In this document: in pieces, positions 6,575 to 7,865 of the stretch
Layout: every line of letters starts with the position of its first letter
How positions within the stretch are numbered: the stretch's first letter is position 1
Source: Sphingobacteriia bacterium
GTDB taxonomy: Bacteria; Bacteroidota; Bacteroidia; UBA7662
DNA: 7,865 nt
Assembly (NCBI GenBank): GCA_009926245.1
Contig: RFPG01000049.1
Location: 1-7,865 of the forward strand
Direction: 5' to 3'
Program-made: the position numbers and the translations under genes
The notes under the pieces: generated by a model
Databases searched by the model: none
Seen by the model: only the letters and a program-made list of their open reading frames with translations
Told to the model about the DNA's origin: nothing

Positions 6575-7450
6575 TTAGCCCCGCAGCAGATCGGCCATGG
6601 TCTGACCAATATGAGCGGGAGACGCGACCACGTGAATGCCGCATTCGGACATGATCCGCATTTTGGCTTCGGCCGTATCGTCCTTGCCACCCACAATGGC
6701 ACCTGCATGACCCATGCGGCGACCGGGAGGGGCGGTTTGGCCCGCGATAAAACCAACCACGGGCTTGGGATTTCCGGCATCGCGAAGCCAGCGGGCGGCC
6801 TCGGCTTCCATGCCTCCTCCAATTTCTCCAATCATAATCACGCCGTCGGTCTCCGGATCCCGCATAAACAATTCCAAAGCCTGCCGGGTCGAGGTGCCAA
6901 TGACGGGATCGCCTCCAATACCGATGGCGGTGGAAATGCCGAGGCCGGCTTTGACCACTTGGTCAGCGGCTTCGTAGGTGAGGGTCCCTGATTTGGAGAC
7001 AATCCCAATTCGACCGGTTTTGAAAACAAAACCGGGCATAATACCAACCTTGGCTTCACCGGGTGTGATGATGCCGGGGCAATTGGGTCCGATCAATCGG
7101 GAACCCCGGCGTTGGACCATGGCAGCGGCCTTGACCATATCCGAGGTGGGAATGCCTTCGGTAATGCAAACAATGAGTGCCACGCCCGCATCGGCGGCTT
7201 CCATAATGGCATCACCCGCAAAGGCCGGTGGCACAAAAATGATGGAAACATTGGCCGATGTAGCGGCCACAGCGCTACGCATATCGTCAAAAACCGGTAG
7301 GCCCAGGTGCTCGGTGCCTCCCTTGCCGGGCGTCACACCGCCAACCACGCAGGTTCCGTACTCGATCATTTGGCTGGCATGGAAGGTGCCTTCGGAACCG
7401 GTAAAACCTTGGACCAACACGCGTGATGATGAATTGACAAGTATGCTCAT
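6575..7450 (-). CDS. sucD: Succinyl-CoA ligase (ADP/GDP-forming) subunit alpha
   Basis: The 291-residue alpha subunit, with SucC, interconverts succinyl-CoA and succinate while making a nucleoside triphosphate in the TCA cycle. The CoA-binding N-terminal domain shows [10 protein letters not shown] at 15-24 and PGKGG at 41-45. CITEGIP (95-101) and [20 protein letters not shown] (121-140) follow, then the family signature [16 protein letters not shown] at 147-162. The ligase domain holds [12 protein letters not shown] at 208-219 and [13 protein letters not shown] at 243-255; H248 is the histidine that is phosphorylated during catalysis. Length matches the family. I start at the ATG at 7450-7448 because [18 protein letters not shown] aligns with known starts; a frame extension to 7513 would run through the promoter. 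No Shine-Dalgarno is visible. sucC is not in the window, which is common in Bacteroidota. The nucleotide used is set by SucC and cannot be told here. Confidence 0.97.
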   Translation of the reverse strand: MSILVNSSSRVLVQGFTGSEGTFHASQMIEYGTCVVGGVTPGKGGTEHLGLPVFDDMRSAVAATSANVSIIFVPPAFAGDAIMEAADAGVALIVCITEGIPTSDMVKAAAMVQRRGSRLIGPNCPGIITPGEAKVGIMPGFVFKTGRIGIVSKSGTLTYEAADQVVKAGLGISTAIGIGGDPVIGTSTRQALELFMRDPETDGVIMIGEIGGGMEAEAARWLRDAGNPKPVVGFIAGQTAPPGRRMGHAGAIVGGKDDTAEAKMRIMSECGIHVVASPAHIGQTMADLLRG

Positions 7451-7478
7451 AGAAAAACGGTTTTTGATAGACCGGGCC

Positions 7479-7510
7479 CAAAAATAGCCCCAACGCTCGG
7501 CCTTACCAAA
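7479..7510 (-). promoter_or_regulatory. Candidate Bacteroidota-type promoter of sucD
   Basis: Read on the - strand, TTTG (7510-7507) is followed after 20 bases by TATTTTTG (7486-7479). This fits the Bacteroidota sigma-A pattern of TTTG, about 19 bp, then TAnnTTTG. Transcription would begin around 7472-7476, giving a leader of about 25 nt before the ATG at 7450. The position, orientation and spacing all fit, and the 127-bp gap separates sucD from the ABC gene, so independent transcription of sucD is likely. Not shown experimentally. Confidence 0.55.
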
Positions 7511-7519
7511 CAAATGGAC

Positions 7520-7564
7520 GGTTCGAAGTTGAACCTACGGATAGCCCAGGGGGTTTCGAACCCC
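7520..7564 (-). repeat. Competing inverted repeats between the ABC ATPase gene and sucD
   Basis: Three pairings overlap here (+ strand coordinates). GGGGTT (7550-7555) pairs with AACCCC (7559-7564) around a 3-base loop. GGTTC (7520-7524) pairs with GAACC (7531-7535) around a 6-base loop. GGTTCGAA (7520-7527) is the exact inverse of TTCGAACC (7555-7562). The block lies downstream of the ABC gene stop and just upstream of the sucD -33 box. No T run follows the strongest hairpin, so a classic terminator is not supported. It could be a weak terminator, an operator with two half-sites, or chance. Confidence 0.4.
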
Positions 7565-7577
7565 AAAGGAAGCCCTG

Positions 7578-7865
7578 TCAAGAAGCCTTATCCCTGAATT
7601 GTTGCAAATGCCGAGCAGCGTAAACGAGCTCGTTCAGGTCTTCGTTGTCGCTTTTGAGGATTTGTTGACGGTCCCCTTCCCAAGTTTTGCGTCCCTTATG
7701 CAAAAAAATGATATGATCCGCGCATTCCAAAACCGAATTCATATCGTGGGTATTTACCACGGTGGTGATGTTGAATTCTTGGGTCAGGTCCCGAATCAAG
7801 TGATCGATTCGAAGGGAGGTTTTGGGGTCCAGTCCAGAATTCGGCTCATCGCAAAACAAATAACG
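7578..7865 (-). CDS. ABC transporter ATP-binding protein, MlaF-like (5'-partial)
   Basis: Only the C-terminal 95 codons are inside the window; the gene starts beyond the right edge. The fragment opens with the Walker B segment YLFCDE (catalytic Glu at visible residue 7), followed at once by the D-loop SGLD (10-13) and, at 38-42, the switch-histidine motif NTHDM. The Walker A and ABC signature motifs lie outside. The combination CDEPNSGLDP...THDMNSV is what I recall of Bacteroidota MlaF-like ATPases, which energise phospholipid movement between inner and outer membrane with an MlaE permease and MCE-domain protein. The permease gene would be expected to the right of the window. The product ends in a short charged tail with TGA at 7580-7578. 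It is an ABC ATPase with high certainty; MlaF identity is likely rather than proven. Confidence 0.85.
   Translation of the reverse strand, partial: RYLFCDEPNSGLDPKTSLRIDHLIRDLTQEFNITTVVNTHDMNSVLECADHIIFLHKGRKTWEGDRQQILKSDNEDLNELVYAARHLQQFRDKAS

Noticed and set aside
7451..7513. Upstream start for sucD
   Set aside because: The added residues do not match the SucD N-terminus and the stretch holds the promoter -7 box.

Overview
The window looks like ordinary chromosomal DNA of a member of the Bacteroidota, probably from the Flavobacteriales side or a neighbouring marine lineage with moderate GC. Four things point there. The outer-membrane protein at the left is of the Bacteroidota FadL/OmpP1-like ('hemin receptor') type. 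ETF, bifunctional nuclease and NupC genes follow in an order I remember from Flavobacteriia. The ABC ATPase at the right edge has a Walker B/D-loop stretch of the Bacteroidota MlaF-like type. Most starts have no convincing Shine-Dalgarno sequence, while TAnnTTTG-type -7 boxes occur in intergenic DNA.

Layout, left to right. Bases 1-211 are the 3' end of a gene that begins outside the window. Its product ends in four perfect copies of a ten-residue repeat (SYTAPRSEPR) and a Ser/Gly/Arg-rich tail. Its TAA shares one base with the ATG of a 513-residue secreted beta-barrel protein (211-1752). After a 69-bp gap come etfB (1822-2568) and etfA (2590-3570), then a hairpin, a bifunctional-nuclease/UVR-domain protein (3624-4253), a NupC-type concentrative nucleoside transporter (4297-5589) and an exported protein resembling family-3 solute-binding proteins (about 5631-6563). 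All of these are on the + strand with short gaps. They meet, tail to tail across 11 bp, sucD (6575-7450, - strand). A 127-bp gap holds a good candidate sucD promoter and a set of overlapping inverted repeats. The right edge cuts an MlaF-like ABC ATPase gene (7578-7865, - strand).

How the genes may work together. EtfAB collects electrons from acyl-CoA dehydrogenases and related flavoenzymes and passes them to the quinone pool. SucD is the alpha subunit of the TCA-cycle succinyl-CoA ligase. The FadL-like barrel could import hydrophobic substrates, and the MlaF-like ATPase would drive phospholipid transport between the membranes. NupC, with the exported binding-like protein, suggests small-molecule uptake. 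These links are inference from family membership; only etfB-etfA is a clear functional pair.

I found no mobile element, CRISPR array, tRNA, rRNA or defence system, and nothing I would call a new biological system. The best points for a second look are the purely synonymous repeat array at the left edge, the hairpin just upstream of the nuclease start, the competing inverted repeats before sucD, and the unassigned exported protein after nupC.
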